Of a stretch of DNA of 64,000 bases, positions 24,546 to 38,560 are shown one piece after another. The stretch comes from Anadara kagoshimensis (Eukaryota; Mollusca; Bivalvia; Arcoida; Arcidae). Both the position numbers and the translations under genes were made by a program. Below the pieces are notes generated by a model. It was not told where the DNA came from and did not search any database. It saw nothing but the letters and a program-made list of their open reading frames with translations. Within the stretch, counting starts at the first letter, position 1, and each line of letters begins with the position of its first letter. The stretch spans positions 27,473,083 through 27,537,082 of the forward strand of contig CM037874.1 of NCBI GenBank assembly GCA_021292105.1, read 5' to 3'.

Positions 24546-27500
24546 ACTTTGCTTTGGGATTGTGGTTTGAACATGGATTGGTATGTTGGTTCAGACTTTG
24601 GGATTGTGGTATGGACATGGATTGGTATGTTTGTTCAGACTTTGGGATTGTGGTATCGACATGGATTGGTATGTTTGTATTTGACTTTGAGATTGTGGTA
24701 TGGACATGGATTGGCTATGTTTGTTTTTGACTTTGGGATTGTGGTTATGGACATGGATTGGTATGTTTTTTTTGACTTTGGGATTGTGGTATGGACATGA
24801 TTGGTATGTTTGTTTGACTTTGGGATTGTGGTATGTACATGGATTGGTATGTTTGTTCAGACTTTGGGAATTGTGGTATGTACATGGATTGGTATGTTTG
24901 TTCAGACTTTGGGATTGTGGTATGGACATGGATTGGTATGTTTGTTCAGACTTTTGGAATTGTGATATGTACATGGATTGGTATGTTTGTATTTGACTTT
25001 GAGATTGTGGTATGTACATGGATTGGTATTTTGTCAGACTTTGGGATTGTGGTATGGACATGGATTGGGTATGTTTGTTTTTGACTTGGGGATTGTGGTA
25101 TGACATGGATTGGTATGTTTGTTTTTTGACTTTGGGATTGTGGTATGTACATGGATTGGTATGTTTGTATTTGACTTTGGGATTGTGGTATGGGCATGGA
25201 TTGGTATGTTTGTTCAGACTTTGGGATTGTGGTATGGACATGGATTGGTATGTTTGTTTTTGACTTTGATTGTGGTATGGACATGGATTGGTATGTTTGT
25301 TTTTGACTTTGGGATTGTGGTATGGACATGGATTGGTATGTTTGTTTTTGACTTTGGATTGTGGTATGGACATGGATTGGTATGTTTGTTTTTGACTTTG
25401 GGATTGTGGTATGTACATGGATTGGTATGTTTGTTTTTGACTTTGGATTGTGGTATGGACATGGATTGGTATATTTGTTTTGACTTTGGAATTGTGATAT
25501 GTACATGGATTGGTATGTTTCTTTTTGACTTTGAGATTGTGGTATGTACATGGATTGGTATGTTTGTATTTGACTTTGGGATTGTGGTATGGACATGGAT
25601 TGGTTTGTTTGTATTTGACTTTGGGATTGTGATATGTACATGGATTGGTATGTTTGTATTTGACTTTGGGATTGTGGTATGTACATGGATTGGTATGTTT
25701 GTATTTGACTTTGAGATTGTGGTATGTACATGGATTGGTATGTTTGTATTTGACTTTGGGATTGTGGTATGGACATGGATTGGTATGTTTGTATTTGACT
25801 TTGAGATTGTGATATGTACATGGATTGGTATGTTTGTATTTGACTTTGGGATTGTGGTATGGACATGGATTGGTATGTTTGTATTTGACTTTGAGATTGT
25901 GGTATGTACATGGATTGGTATGTTTGTATTTGACTTTGAGATTGTGGTATGTACATGGATTGGTATGTTTGTATTTGACTTTGAGATTGTGGTATGGACA
26001 TGGATTGGTATGTTTGTATTTGACTTTGAGATTGTGGTATGTACATGGATTGGTATGTTTGTATTTGACTTTGAGATTGTGGTATGTACATGGATTGGTA
26101 TGTTTGTATTTGACTTTGGGATTGTGGTATGGACATGGATTGGTATGTTTGTATTTGACTTTGAGATTGTGATATGTACATGGATTGGTATGTTTGTATT
26201 TGACTTTGGGATTGTGGTATGGACATGGATTGGTATGTTTGTATTTGACTTTGGGATTGTGATATGTACAATTGGTATGTTTGTATTTGACTTTGGGATT
26301 GTGATATGTACATGGATTGGTATGTTTGTATTTGACTTTGAGATTGTGGTATGTACATGGATTGGTATGTTTGTATTTGACTTTGGGATTGTGGTATGGA
26401 CATGGATTGGTATGTTTGTATTTGACTTTGAGATTGTGATATGTACATGGATTGGTATGTTTGTATTTGACTTTGGGATTGTGGTATGGACATGGATTGG
26501 TATGTTTGTTTTAGACTTTGTGATTGTGGTATGTACATGGATTGGTATGTTTGTATTTGACTTTGTTATGTGGTATGTACATGGATTGGTATGTTTGTAT
26601 TTGACTTTGGGATTGTGGTATGTACATGGATTGGTTGTTTGTATTTGACTTTGGGATTGTGATATGGCATGGATTGGTATGTTTGTTCAGACTTTGGGAT
26701 TGTGGTATGTACATGGATTGGTATGTTTGTATTTGACTTTGGGATTGTGGTATGGGCATGGATTGGTATGTTTGTTCAGACTTTGGGATTGTGGTATGGA
26801 CCTGGATTGGAATTTTTTTTTTGACTTTGGGATTGTGGTATGGACATGGATTGGTATGTTTGTTTTGACTTTGGGATTGTGGTATGTACATGGATTGGTA
26901 TGTTTGTTTTTGACTTTGGGATTGTGGTATGGACATGGATTGGTATGTTTGTTTTTGACTTTGGGATTGTGGTATGTACATGGATTGGTTGTTTTATTTG
27001 ACTTTGGGATTGTGGTATGGGCATGGATTGGTATGTTTGTTCAGACTTTGGGATTGTGGTATGGACATGGATTGGTATGTTTGTTTTTGACTTTGGGATT
27101 GTGGTATGGACATGGATTGGTATGTTTGTTTTTGACTTTGGGATTGTGGTATGTACATGGATTGGTATGTTTGTTCAGACTTTGGGATTGTGGTATGTAC
27201 ATGGATTGGTATGTTTGTTCAGACTTTGGGATTGTGGTATGGACATGGATTGGTATGTTTGTTCAGACTTTGGAATTGTGATATGTACATGGATTGGTAT
27301 GTTTGTATTTGACTTTGAGATTGTGGTATGTACATGGATTGGTATGTTTGTTCAGACTTTGGGATTGTGGTATGGACATGGATTGGTATGTTTGTTTTGA
27401 CTTTGGGATTGTGGTATGGACATGGATTGGTATGTTTGTTTTTGACTTTGGGATTGTGGTATGTACATGGATTGGTATGTTTGTATTTGACTTTGGGATT

Positions 27501-30500
27501 GTGGTATGGGCATGGATTGGTATGTTTGTTCAGACTTTGGGATTGTGGTATGGACATGGATTGGTATGTTTGTTTTTTTGACTTTGGGATTGTGGTATGG
27601 ACATGGATTGGTATGTTTGTTTTTGACTTTGGGATTGTGGTATGGACATGGATTGGTATGTTTGTTTTTGACTTTGGGATTGTGGTATGGACATGGATTG
27701 GTATGTTTGTTTTTGACTTTGGGATTGTGGTATGTACATGGATTGGTATGTTTGTTTGACTTTGGGATTGTGGTATGGACATGGATTGGTATATTTGTTT
27801 TGACTTTGGAATTGTGATATGTACATGGATTGGTATGTTTCTTTTTGACTTTGAGATTGTGGTATGTACATGGATTGGTATGTTTGTATTTGACTTTGGG
27901 ATTGTGGTATGGACATGGATTGGTTTGTTTGTATTTGACTTTGGGATTGTGATATGTACATGGATTGGTATGTTTGTATTTGACTTTGGGATTGTGGTAT
28001 GTACATGGATTGGTATGTTTGTATTTGACTTTGAGATTGTGGTATGTACATGGATTGGTATGTTTGTATTTGACTTTGGGATTGTGGTTGGATGGATTGG
28101 TATGTTTGTATTTGACTTTGAGATTGTGATATGTACATGGATTGGTATGTTTGTATTTGACTTTGGGATTGTGGTATGGACATGGATTGGTATGTTTGTA
28201 TTTGACTTTGAGATTGTGGTATGTACATGGATTGGTATGTTTGTATTTGACTTTGAGATTGTGGTATGTACATGGATTGGTATGTTTGTATTTGACTTTG
28301 AGATTGTGGTATGGACATGGATTGGTATGTTTGTATTTGACTTTGAGATTGTGGTATGTACATGGATTGGTATGTTTGTATTTGACTTTGAGATTGTGGT
28401 ATGTACATGGATTGGTATGTTTGTATTTGACTTTGGGATTGTGGTATGGACATGGATTGGTATGTTTGTATTTGACTTTGAGATTGTGATATGTACATGG
28501 ATTGGTATGTTTGTATTTGACTTTGGGATTGTGGTATGGACATGGATTGGTATGTTTGTATTTGACTTTGGGATTGTGATATGTACAAGGATTGGTATGT
28601 TTGTATTTGACTTTGGGATTGTGATATGTACATGGATTGGTATGTTTGTATTTGACTTTGAGATTGTGGTATGTACATGGATTGGTATGTTGTATTTGAC
28701 TTTGGGATTGTGGTATGGACATGGATTGGTATGTTTGTATTTGACTTTGAGATTGTGATATGTACATGGATTGGTATGTTTGTATTTGACTTTGGGATTG
28801 TGGTATGGACATGGATTGGTATGTTTGTTTTAGACTTTGTGATTGTGGTATGTACATGGATTGGTATGTTTGTATTTGACTTTGTTATTGTGGTATGTAC
28901 ATGGATTGGTATGTTTGTATTTGACTTTGGGATTGTGGTATGTACATGGATTGGTTTGTTTGTATTTGACTTTGGGATTGTGATATGGGCATGGATTGGT
29001 ATGTTTGTTCAGACTTTGGGATTGTGGTATGTACATGGATTGGTATGTTTGTATTTGACTTTGGGATTGTGGTATGGGCATGGATTGGTATGTTTGTTCA
29101 GACTTTGGGATTGTGGTATGGACCTGGATTGGAATTTTTTTTTTTGACTTTGGGATTGTGGTATGGACATGGATTGGTATGTTTGTTTTTGACTTTGGGA
29201 TTGTGGTATGTACATGGATTGTATGTTTGTTTTTGACTTTGGGATTGTGGTATGGACATGGATTGGTATGTTTGTTTTTTGACTTTGGGATTGTGGGTAT
29301 GTACATGGATTGGTATGTTTGTATTTGACTTTGGGATTGTGGTATGGGCATGGATTGGTATGTTTGTTCAGACTTTGGGATTGTGGTATGGACATGGATT
29401 GGTATGTTTGTTTTTGACTTTGGGATTGTGGTATGGACATGGATTGGTATGTTTGTTTTTGACTTTGGGATTGTGGTATGTACATGGATTGGTATGTTTG
29501 TTCAGACTTTGGGATTGTGGTATGTACATGGATTGGTATGTTTGTTCAGACTTTGGGATTGTGGTATGGACATGGATTGGTATGTTTGTTCAGACTTTGG
29601 AATTGTGATATGTACATGGATTGGTATGTTTGTATTTGACTTTGAGATTGTGGTATGTACATGGATTGGTATGTTTGTTCAGACTTTGGGATTGTGGTAT
29701 GGACATGGATTGGTATGTTTGTTTTTGACTTTGGGATTGTGGTATGGACATGGATTGGTATGTTTGTTTTTGACTTTGGGATTGTGGTATGTACATGGAT
29801 TGGTATGTTTGTATTTGACTTTGGGATTGTGGTATGGGCATGGATTGGTATGTTTGTTCAGACTTTGGGATTGTGGTATGGACATGGATTGGTATGTTTG
29901 TTTTTGACTTTGGGATTGTGGTATGGACATGGATTGGTATGTTTGTTTTTGACTTTGGGATTGTGGTATGGACATGGATTGGTATGTTTGTTTTTGACTT
30001 TGGGATTGTGGTATGGACATGGATTGGTATGTTTGTTTTTGACTTTGGGATTGTGGTATGTACATGGATTGGTATGTTTGTTTTTGACTTTGGGATTGTG
30101 GTATGGACATGGATTGGTATATTTGTTTTGACTTTGGAATTGTGATATGTACATGGATTGGTATGTTTCTTTTTGACTTTGAGATTGTGGTATGTACATG
30201 GATTGGTATGTTTGTATTTGACTTTGGGATTGTGGTATGGACATGGATTGGTTTGTTTGTATTTGACTTTGGGATTGTGATATGTACATGGATTGGTATG
30301 TTTGTATTTGACTTTGGGATTGTGGTATGTACATGGATTGGTATGTTTGTATTTGACTTTGAGATTGTGGTATGTACATGGATTGGTATGTTTGTATTTG
30401 ACTTTGGGATTGTGGTATGGACATGGATTGGTATGTTTGTATTTGACTTTGAGATTGTGATATGTACATGGATTGGTATGTTTGTATTTGACTTTGGGAT

Positions 30501-33500
30501 TGTGGTATGGACATGGATTGGTATGTTTGTATTTGACTTTGAGATTGTGGTATGTACATGGATTGGTATGTTTGTATTTGACTTTGAGATTGTGGTATGT
30601 ACATGGATTGGTATGTTTGTATTTGACTTTGAGATTGTGGTATGGACATGGATTGGTATGTTTGTATTTGACTTTGAGATTGTGGTATGTACATGGATTG
30701 GTATGTTTGTATTTGACTTTGAGATTGTGGTATGTACATGGATTGGTATGTTTGTATTTGACTTTGGGATTGTGGTATGGACATGGATTGGTATGTTTGT
30801 ATTTGACTTTGAGATTGTGATATGTACATGGATTGGTATGTTTGTATTTGACTTTGGGATTGTGGTATGGACATGGATTGGTATGTTTGTATTTGACTTT
30901 GGGATTGTGATATGTACAAGGATTGGTATGTTTGTATTTGACTTTGGGATTGTGATATGTACATGGATTGGTATGTTTGTATTTGACTTTGAGATTGTGG
31001 TATGTACATGGATTGGTATGTTTGTATTTGACTTTGGGATTGTGGTATGGACATGGATTGGTATGTTTGTATTTGACTTTGAGATTGTGATATGTACATG
31101 GATTGGTATGTTTGTATTTGACTTTGGGATTGTGGTATGGACATGGATTGGTATGTTTGTTTTAGACTTTGTGATTGTGGTATGTACATGGATTGGTATG
31201 TTTGTATTTGACTTTGTTATTGTGGTATGTACATGGATTGGTATGTTTGTATTTGACTTTGGGATTGTGGTATGTACATGGATTGGTTTGTTTGTATTTG
31301 ACTTTGGGATTGTGATATGGGCATGGATTGGTATGTTTGTTCAGACTTTGGGATTGTGGTATGTACATGGATTGGTATGTTTGTATTTGACTTTGGGATT
31401 GTGGTATGGGCATGGATTGGTATGTTTGTTCAGACTTTGGGATTGTGGTATGGACCTGGATTGGAATTTTTTTTTTTGACTTTGGGATTGTGGTATGGAC
31501 ATGGATTGGTATGTTTGTTTTTGACTTTGGGATTGTGGTATGTACATGGATTGGTATGTTTGTTTTTGACTTTGGGATTGTGGTATGGACATGGATTGGT
31601 ATGTTTGTTTTTGACTTTGGGATTGTGGTATGTACATGGATTGGTATGTTTGTATTTGACTTTGGGATTGTGGTATGGGCATGGATTGGTATGTTTGTTC
31701 AGACTTTGGGATTGTGGTATGGACATGGATTGGTATGTTTGTTTTTGACTTTGGGATTGTGGTATGGACATGGATTGGTATGTTTGTTCAGACTTTGGGA
31801 TTGTGGTATGGACATGGATTGGTTTGTTTGCTTAGACTTTGGGATTGTGGTATGGACATGGATTGGTATGTTTGTTTTTGACTTTGGGATTGTGGTATGG
31901 ACATGGATTGGTATGTTTGTTTTGACTTTGGGATTGTGGTATGTACATGGATTGGTATGTTTGTTCAGACTTTGGGATTGTGGTATGTACATGGATTGGT
32001 ATGTTTGTTCAGACTTTGGGATTGTGGTATGGACATGGATTGGTATGTTTGTTCAGACTTTGGAATTGTGATATGTACATGGATTGGTATGTTTGTATTT
32101 GACTTTGAGATTGTGGTATGTACATGGATTGGTATGTTTGTTCAGACTTTGGGATTGTGGTATGGACATGGATTGGTATGTTTGTTTTTGACTTTGGGAT
32201 TGTGGTATGGACATGGATTGGTATGTTTGTTTTTGACTTTGGGATTGTGGTATGTACATGGATTGGTATGTTTGTATTTGACTTTGGGATTGTGGTATGG
32301 GCATGGATTGGTATGTTTGTATTTGACTTTGAGATTGTGGTATGTACATGGATTGGTATGTTTGTATATGACTTTGGGATTGTGGTATGTACATGGATTG
32401 GTATGTTTGTATTTGACTTTGAGATTGGGGTATGTACATGGATTGGTATGTTTGTATTTGACTTTGAGATTGTGGTATGGACATGGATTGGTATGTTTGT
32501 ATTTGACTTTGAGATTGTGGTATGTACATGGATTGGTATGTTTGTATTTGACTTTGAGATTGTGGTATGTACATGGATTGGTATGTTTGTATTTGACTTT
32601 GGGATTGTGGTATGGACATGGATTGGTATGTTTGTATTTGACTTTGAGATTGTGATATGTACATGGATTGGTATGTTTGTATTTGACTTTGGGATTGTGG
32701 TATGGACATGGATTGGTATGTTTGTATTTGACTTTGAGATTGTGGTATGTACATGGATTGGTATGTTTGTATTTGACTTTGAGATTGTGGTATGTACATG
32801 GATTGGTATGTTTGTATTTGACTTTGAGATTGTGGTATGGACATGGATTGGTATGTTTGTATTTGACTTTGAGATTGTGGTATGTACATGGATTGGTATG
32901 TTTGTATTTGACTTTGAGATTGTGGTATGTACATGGATTGGTATGTTTGTATTTGACTTTGGGATTGTGGTATGGACATGGATTGGTATGTTTGTATTTG
33001 ACTTTGAGATTGTGATATGTACATGGATTGGTATGTTTGTATTTGACTTTGGGATTGTGGTATGGACATGGATTGGTATGTTTGTATTTGACTTTGGGAT
33101 TGTGATATGTACAAGGATTGGTATGTTTGTATTTGACTTTGGGATTGTGATATGTACATGGATTGGTATGTTTGTATTTGACTTTGAGATTGTGGTATGT
33201 ACATGGATTGGTATGTTTGTATTTGACTTTGGGATTGTGGTATGGACATGGATTGGTATGTTTGTATTTGACTTTGAGATTGTGATATGTACATGGATTG
33301 GTATGTTTGTATTTGACTTTGGGATTGTGGTATGGACATGGAATGGTATGTTTGTTTTAGACTTTGTGATTGTGGTATGTACATGGATTGGTATGTTTGT
33401 ATTTGACTTTGATATTGTGGTATGTACATGGTTGGTTGTTTGTATTTGACTTTGGGATTGTGGTATGGACATGGATTGGTTTGTTTGTATTTGACTTTGG

Positions 33501-36500
33501 GATTGTGATATGGGCATGGATTGGTATGTTTGTTCAGACTTTGGGATTGTGGTATGTACATGGATTGGTATGTTTGTATTTGACTTTGGGATTGTGGTAT
33601 GGGCATGGATTGGTATGTTTGTTCAGACTTTGGGATTGTGGTATGGACCTGGATTGGAATTTTTTTTTTTGACTTTGGGATTGTGGTATGGACATGGATT
33701 GGTATGTTTGTTTTGACTTTGGGATTGTGGTATGTACATGGATTGGTATGTTTGTTTTTGACTTTGGGATTGTGGTATGGACATGGATTGGTATGTTTGT
33801 TTTTGACTTTGGGATTGTGGTATGTACATGGATTGGTATGTTTGTATTTGACTTTGGGATTGTGGTATGGGCATGGATTGGTATGTTTGTTCAGACTTTG
33901 GGATTGTGGTATGGACATGGATTGGTATGTTTGTTTTTGACTTTGGGATTGTGGTATGGACATGGATTGGTATGTTTGTTCAGACTTTGGGATTGTGGTA
34001 TGGACATGGATTGGTTTGTTTGCTTAGACTTTGGGATTGTGGTATGGACATGGATTGGTATGTTTGTTTTTGACTTTGGGATTGTGGTATGGACATGGAT
34101 TGGTATGTTTGTTTTTGACTTTGGGATTGTGGTATGTACATGGATTGGTATGTTTGTTCAGACTTTGGGATTGTGGTATGTACATGGATTGGTATGTTTG
34201 TTCAGACTTTGGGATTGTGGTATGGACATGGATTGGTATGTTTGTTCAGACTTTGGAATTGTGATTGTACATGGATTGGTATGTTTGTATTTGACTTTGA
34301 GATTGTGGTATGTACATGGATTGGCATGTTTGTTCAGACTTTGGGATTGTGGTATGGACATGGATTGGTATGTTTTGTTTTGACTTTGGGATTGTGGTAT
34401 GGACATGGATTGGTATGTTTGTTTTTGACTTTGGGATTGTGGTATGTACATGGATTGGTATGTTTGTATTTGACTTTGGGATTGTGGTATGGGCATGGAT
34501 TGGTATGTTTGTATTTGACTTTGAGATTGTGGTATGTACATGGATTGGTATGTTTGTATTTGACTTTGGGATTGTGGTATGTACATGGATTGGTATGTTT
34601 GTATTTGACTTTGAGATTGTGGTATGTACATGGATTGGTATGTTTGTATTTGACTTTGAGATTGTGGTATGGACATGGATTGGTATGTTTGTATTTGACT
34701 TTGAGATTGTGGTATGTACATGGATTGGTATGTTTGTATTTGACTTTGAGATTGTGGTATGTACATGGATTGGTATGTTTGTATTTGACTTTGGATTGTG
34801 GTATGGACATGGATTGGTATGTTTGTATTTGACTTTGAGATTGTGATATGTACATGGATTGGTATGTTTGTATTTGACTTTGGGATTGTGGTATGGACAT
34901 GGATTGGTATGTTTGTATTTGACTTTGAGATTGTGGTATGTACATGGATTGGTATGTTTGTATTTGACTTTGAGATTGTGGTATGTACATGGATTGGTAT
35001 GTTTGTATTTGACTTTGAGATTGTGGTATGGACATGGATTGGTATGTTTGTATTTGACTTTGAGATTGTGGTATGTACATGGATTGGTATGTTTGTATTT
35101 GACTTAGAGATTGTGGTATGTACATGGATTGGTATGTTTGTATTTGACTTTGGATTGTGGTATGGACATGGATTGGTATGTTTGTATTTGACTTTGAGAT
35201 TGTGATATGTAGATGGATTGGTATGTTTGTATTTGACTTTGGGATTGTGGTATGGACATGGATTGGTATGTTTGTATTTGACTTTGGGATTGTGATATGT
35301 ACAAGGATTGGTATGTTTGTATTTGACTTTGGGATTGTGATATGTACATGGATTGGTATGTTTGTATTTGACTTTGAGATTGTGGTATGTACATGGATTG
35401 GTATGTTTGTATTTGACTTTGGGATTGTGGTATGGACATGGATTGGTATGTTTGTATTTGACTTTGAGATTGTGATATGTACATGGATTGGTATGTTTGT
35501 ATTTGACTTTGGGATTGTGGTATGGACATGGATTGGTATGTTTGTTTTAGACTTTGTGATTGTGGTATGTACATGGATTGGTATGTTTGTATTTGACTTT
35601 GATATTGTGGTATGTACATGGATTGGTATGTTTGTATTTGACTTTGGGATTGTGGTATGGACATGGATTGGTTTGTTTGTATTTGACTTTGGGATTGTGA
35701 TATGGGCATGGATTGGTATGTTTGTTCAGACTTTGGGATTGTGGTATGTACATGGATTGGTTTGTTTGTATTTGACTTTGGGATTGTGGTATGGGCATGG
35801 ATTGGTATGTTTGTTCAGACTTTGGGATTGTGGTATGGACCTGGATTGGAATTTTTTTTTTGACTTTGGGATTGTGGTATGGACATGGAATGGTATGTTT
35901 GTTTTTGACTTTGGGATTGTGGTATGTACATGGATTGGTATGTTTGTTTTTGACTTTGGGATTGTGGTATGGACATGGATTGGTATGTTTGTTTTTGACT
36001 TTGGGATTGTGGTATGTACATGGATTGGTATGTTTGTATTTGACTTTGGGATTGTGGTATGGGCATGGATTGGTATGTTTGTTCAGACTTTGGGATTGTG
36101 GTATGGACATGGATTGGTATGTTTGTTTTTGACTTTGGGATTGTGGTATGGACATGGATTGGTATGTTTGTTCAGACTTTGGGATTGTGGTATGGACATG
36201 GATTGGTTTGTTTGCTTAGACTTTGGGATTGTGGTATGGACATGGATTGGTATGTTTGTTTTGACTTTGGGATTGTGGTATGGGCATGGATTGGTATGTT
36301 TGTTCAGACTTTGGGATTGTGGTATGGACATGGATTGGTATGTTTGTTTTTGACTTTGGGATTGTGGTATGTACATGGATTGGTATGTTTTTTATGACTT
36401 TGGGATTGTGGTATGTACATGGATTGGTATGTTTGTTTTTGACTTTGAGATTGTGGTATGTACATGGATTGGTATGTTTGTATTTGACTTTGGGATTGTG

Positions 36501-36850
36501 GTATGTACATGGATTGGTATGTTTGTTTTTGACTTTGAGATTGTGGTATGTACATGGATTGGTATGTTTGTTATGACTTTGGGATTGTGATATATACATG
36601 GATTGGTATGTTTGTTTTTGACTTTGGGATTGTGGTATGTACATGGATTGGTATGTTTGTTTTTGACTTTGGGATTGTGGTATGTACATGGATTGGTTTG
36701 TTTGTTTTTGACTTTGGGATTGTGGTATGTACATGGATTGGTATGTTTGTTTTTGACTTTGGGATTGTGGTATGTACATGGATTGGTATGTTTGTTTTTG
36801 ACTTTGGGATTGTGGTATGTACATGGATTGGTATGTTTGTATTTGACTTT
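24545..36850 (+). repeat. 12.3-kb satellite array, 44-45 bp monomer, about 270 copies, higher-order structure
   Basis: Monomer (45 bp): TTTGTATTTGACTTTGGGAT, TGTGGTATGGACATGGATTG, GTATG. Three variant classes are visible: TTTGTATTTGAC, TTTGTTTTTGAC, and the 44-bp TTTGTTCAGAC. Inner variants are GGGATT/GAGATT and GTATGGAC/GTATGTAC/GATATGTAC. Variants recur in fixed order. The rare GGACCTGGATTGGAATTT monomer has its CCTGG at 26801, 29123, 31455, 33648 and 35840, giving higher-order units of 2322, 2332, 2193 and 2192 bp. The left edge (24.6-25.5 kb) has more single-base indels than the centre, as expected at an array margin. Because 45 = 3 x 15 and the monomer lacks stops in several frames, ORFs up to 636 codons appear on both strands; none has a start context, introns or non-repeat sequence to support a gene. 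Confidence 0.95.
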
Positions 36851-37310
36851 TATTGAATGAATAAATCACGAATTAACCTTATTAAATTCAAATAATGGCG
36901 AATTAGTGTGTATCTTCATTCAAATATTTCGATTATCATTTGCGTTTTGTTTACAAACTTCAAGTTTTAATCACGCTGAAAGGGTTTTATGTAATTCAGC
37001 ACAGTGCCATTGCAGTTTGCTTATATAAAAAACCACTTTATTTTTCATTATCTTGAAAGGGTAATTGTGTGTTTTATGCTAGTTTTTTAATCAAGTTTAT
37101 TTTGATCAAGTGGGTGGAATATTGAGTGCTCTGGCAATGAGCTGGATATCTACTGATTCTGACAATTAAAAAGATAAACATACTACACAGAGAGAATTTA
37201 TTTACAAAGACTCGTGTAAATGTGAATGTTAAGTTTAAATCAACAGTAAGAACAAAGTGTAAAATCAATAGATAATTATAAGTGATACAATCAGTCAAAA
37301 AAATTACAAT
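36851..37310. other. Right flank of the satellite array
   Basis: The array stops inside a monomer at about 36850 and changes to unrelated AT-rich DNA. No seeding module is seen at this end, unlike the left end. Confidence 0.5.
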
Positions 37311-38560
37311 AAACTACAGTAGGGAATCTTCATGTTTAGTTATTGTTAGGAATTTATAGAAATGGAATAAATGTATACGTGAAACTTTTATATCGTGGTG
37401 AAAATCTAAAGCCGACACTTTTTGAAAATGTGATACAATCAGTTTAAAAAATGCATTAAACTGTAGGGAATCTTTATGTTTGATTGCTGTTAGGAGCTTG
37501 TTAGGAAATGAATACAAACGTGAACTGATGTTTAAACTTTTATATCGTGTTGAAAATCTGAAAAGAATTTTGATTGATGACAACGAGTATTTCAAGAGCA
37601 AAGGTTCTCTAAAGCCAGTGTGATGCATTGTCTCGAACAAAACAATCGCGGTAAACTAGGGACTCTTCATATTAAATTGCTGTTAGGAGTTTATATGCAT
37701 TTAAACTTTATATCGTGGTGAAAATCTGTCCACATGTATTTCAAAAGCAAAAGGACCCCTAAAGCTACCACTTTTTGTGTGACAAAACAATCATGGTAAA
37801 CTTTAGGGAATCTTCATGTTTAGTTTTTGTTAGAAGTTTATAGACATACGTGAGCTGATATTTAAACTGTTATATGGTGGTGAAAATCTGAAGAGTTGTA
37901 CATGATGCCAACATGAATTTCAAAAGCAAAGGTTCTCTAAAGGTGGTCAAAACAATCGCGGTAAACTGTAGGTAATCTCCGTGTTTAATTGTTGTTAGGA
38001 GTTTATATAGAAATTATCTGATATTTAAACTTTTATATCCTGGTAAAAATCTGAAGTAAATTATAAATGATGACATGGTGTATTTCAAAAGCAAAGGTTC
38101 CCTAAAGCTAACGATTTTGTGTGCCAAAACAATGACAGAAAACTTTATGGAATCTTTAATTGCTGTTCGGAGTTTATAGAAATGAATTTGAAAGTATACG
38201 TGATCTGATGTTTAAACTTTTATATGGTGGTGAAAATCTGAAAAGAATTGTACATCGTGCCAACATGTATTTCAAGAGCAAAGGTTCCCTAACAATGGCA
38301 GTAAACTGTAGGGAATCTCGATATTTAATTGTTGTTAGGAGTTTATAAATAAATTTAAATATACATTCGTGATTTGATATTTAAACTTTTATCTCGTGTT
38401 GAAAATCCGAAGTAAATTATACATGATGCCAACATTATAATAGTTATTGCTGTTTAGACTGATCTGAGAGAACTAAATAACGCATTCATTGATGACGTAT
38501 TGTTTAAACTTTTAATATTGTCTGTTGAAAATCCAGAACTAGCATGGCTGTAAATATGTA
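37311..38560. repeat. Old, diverged tandem repeat, about 145-195 bp units
   Basis: GGGAATCTTCATGTTTA-type markers occur at about 37322, 37466, 37660, 37806, 37972, 38150 and 38312. Each is followed by TGTTAGGAGTTTATAGAAAT, AACTTTTATATCGTGGTGAA and CAAAAGCAAAGGTTCCCTAA. Copies differ by many substitutions and indels, so this array is far older than the 45-bp satellite. Confidence 0.7.

Noticed and set aside
24545..36850. Regular repeats that could suggest a CRISPR-like array
   Set aside because: There are no unique spacers (the whole 45 bp repeats), the genome is eukaryotic, and no cas genes are present.
24591..36869. Many long ORFs on both strands (up to 636 codons) encoding 15-residue repeats
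   Set aside because: They are produced by a 45-bp monomer (multiple of 3) without stops. They occur in several frames and on both strands at once, break at every indel, and have no unique sequence, introns or signals.
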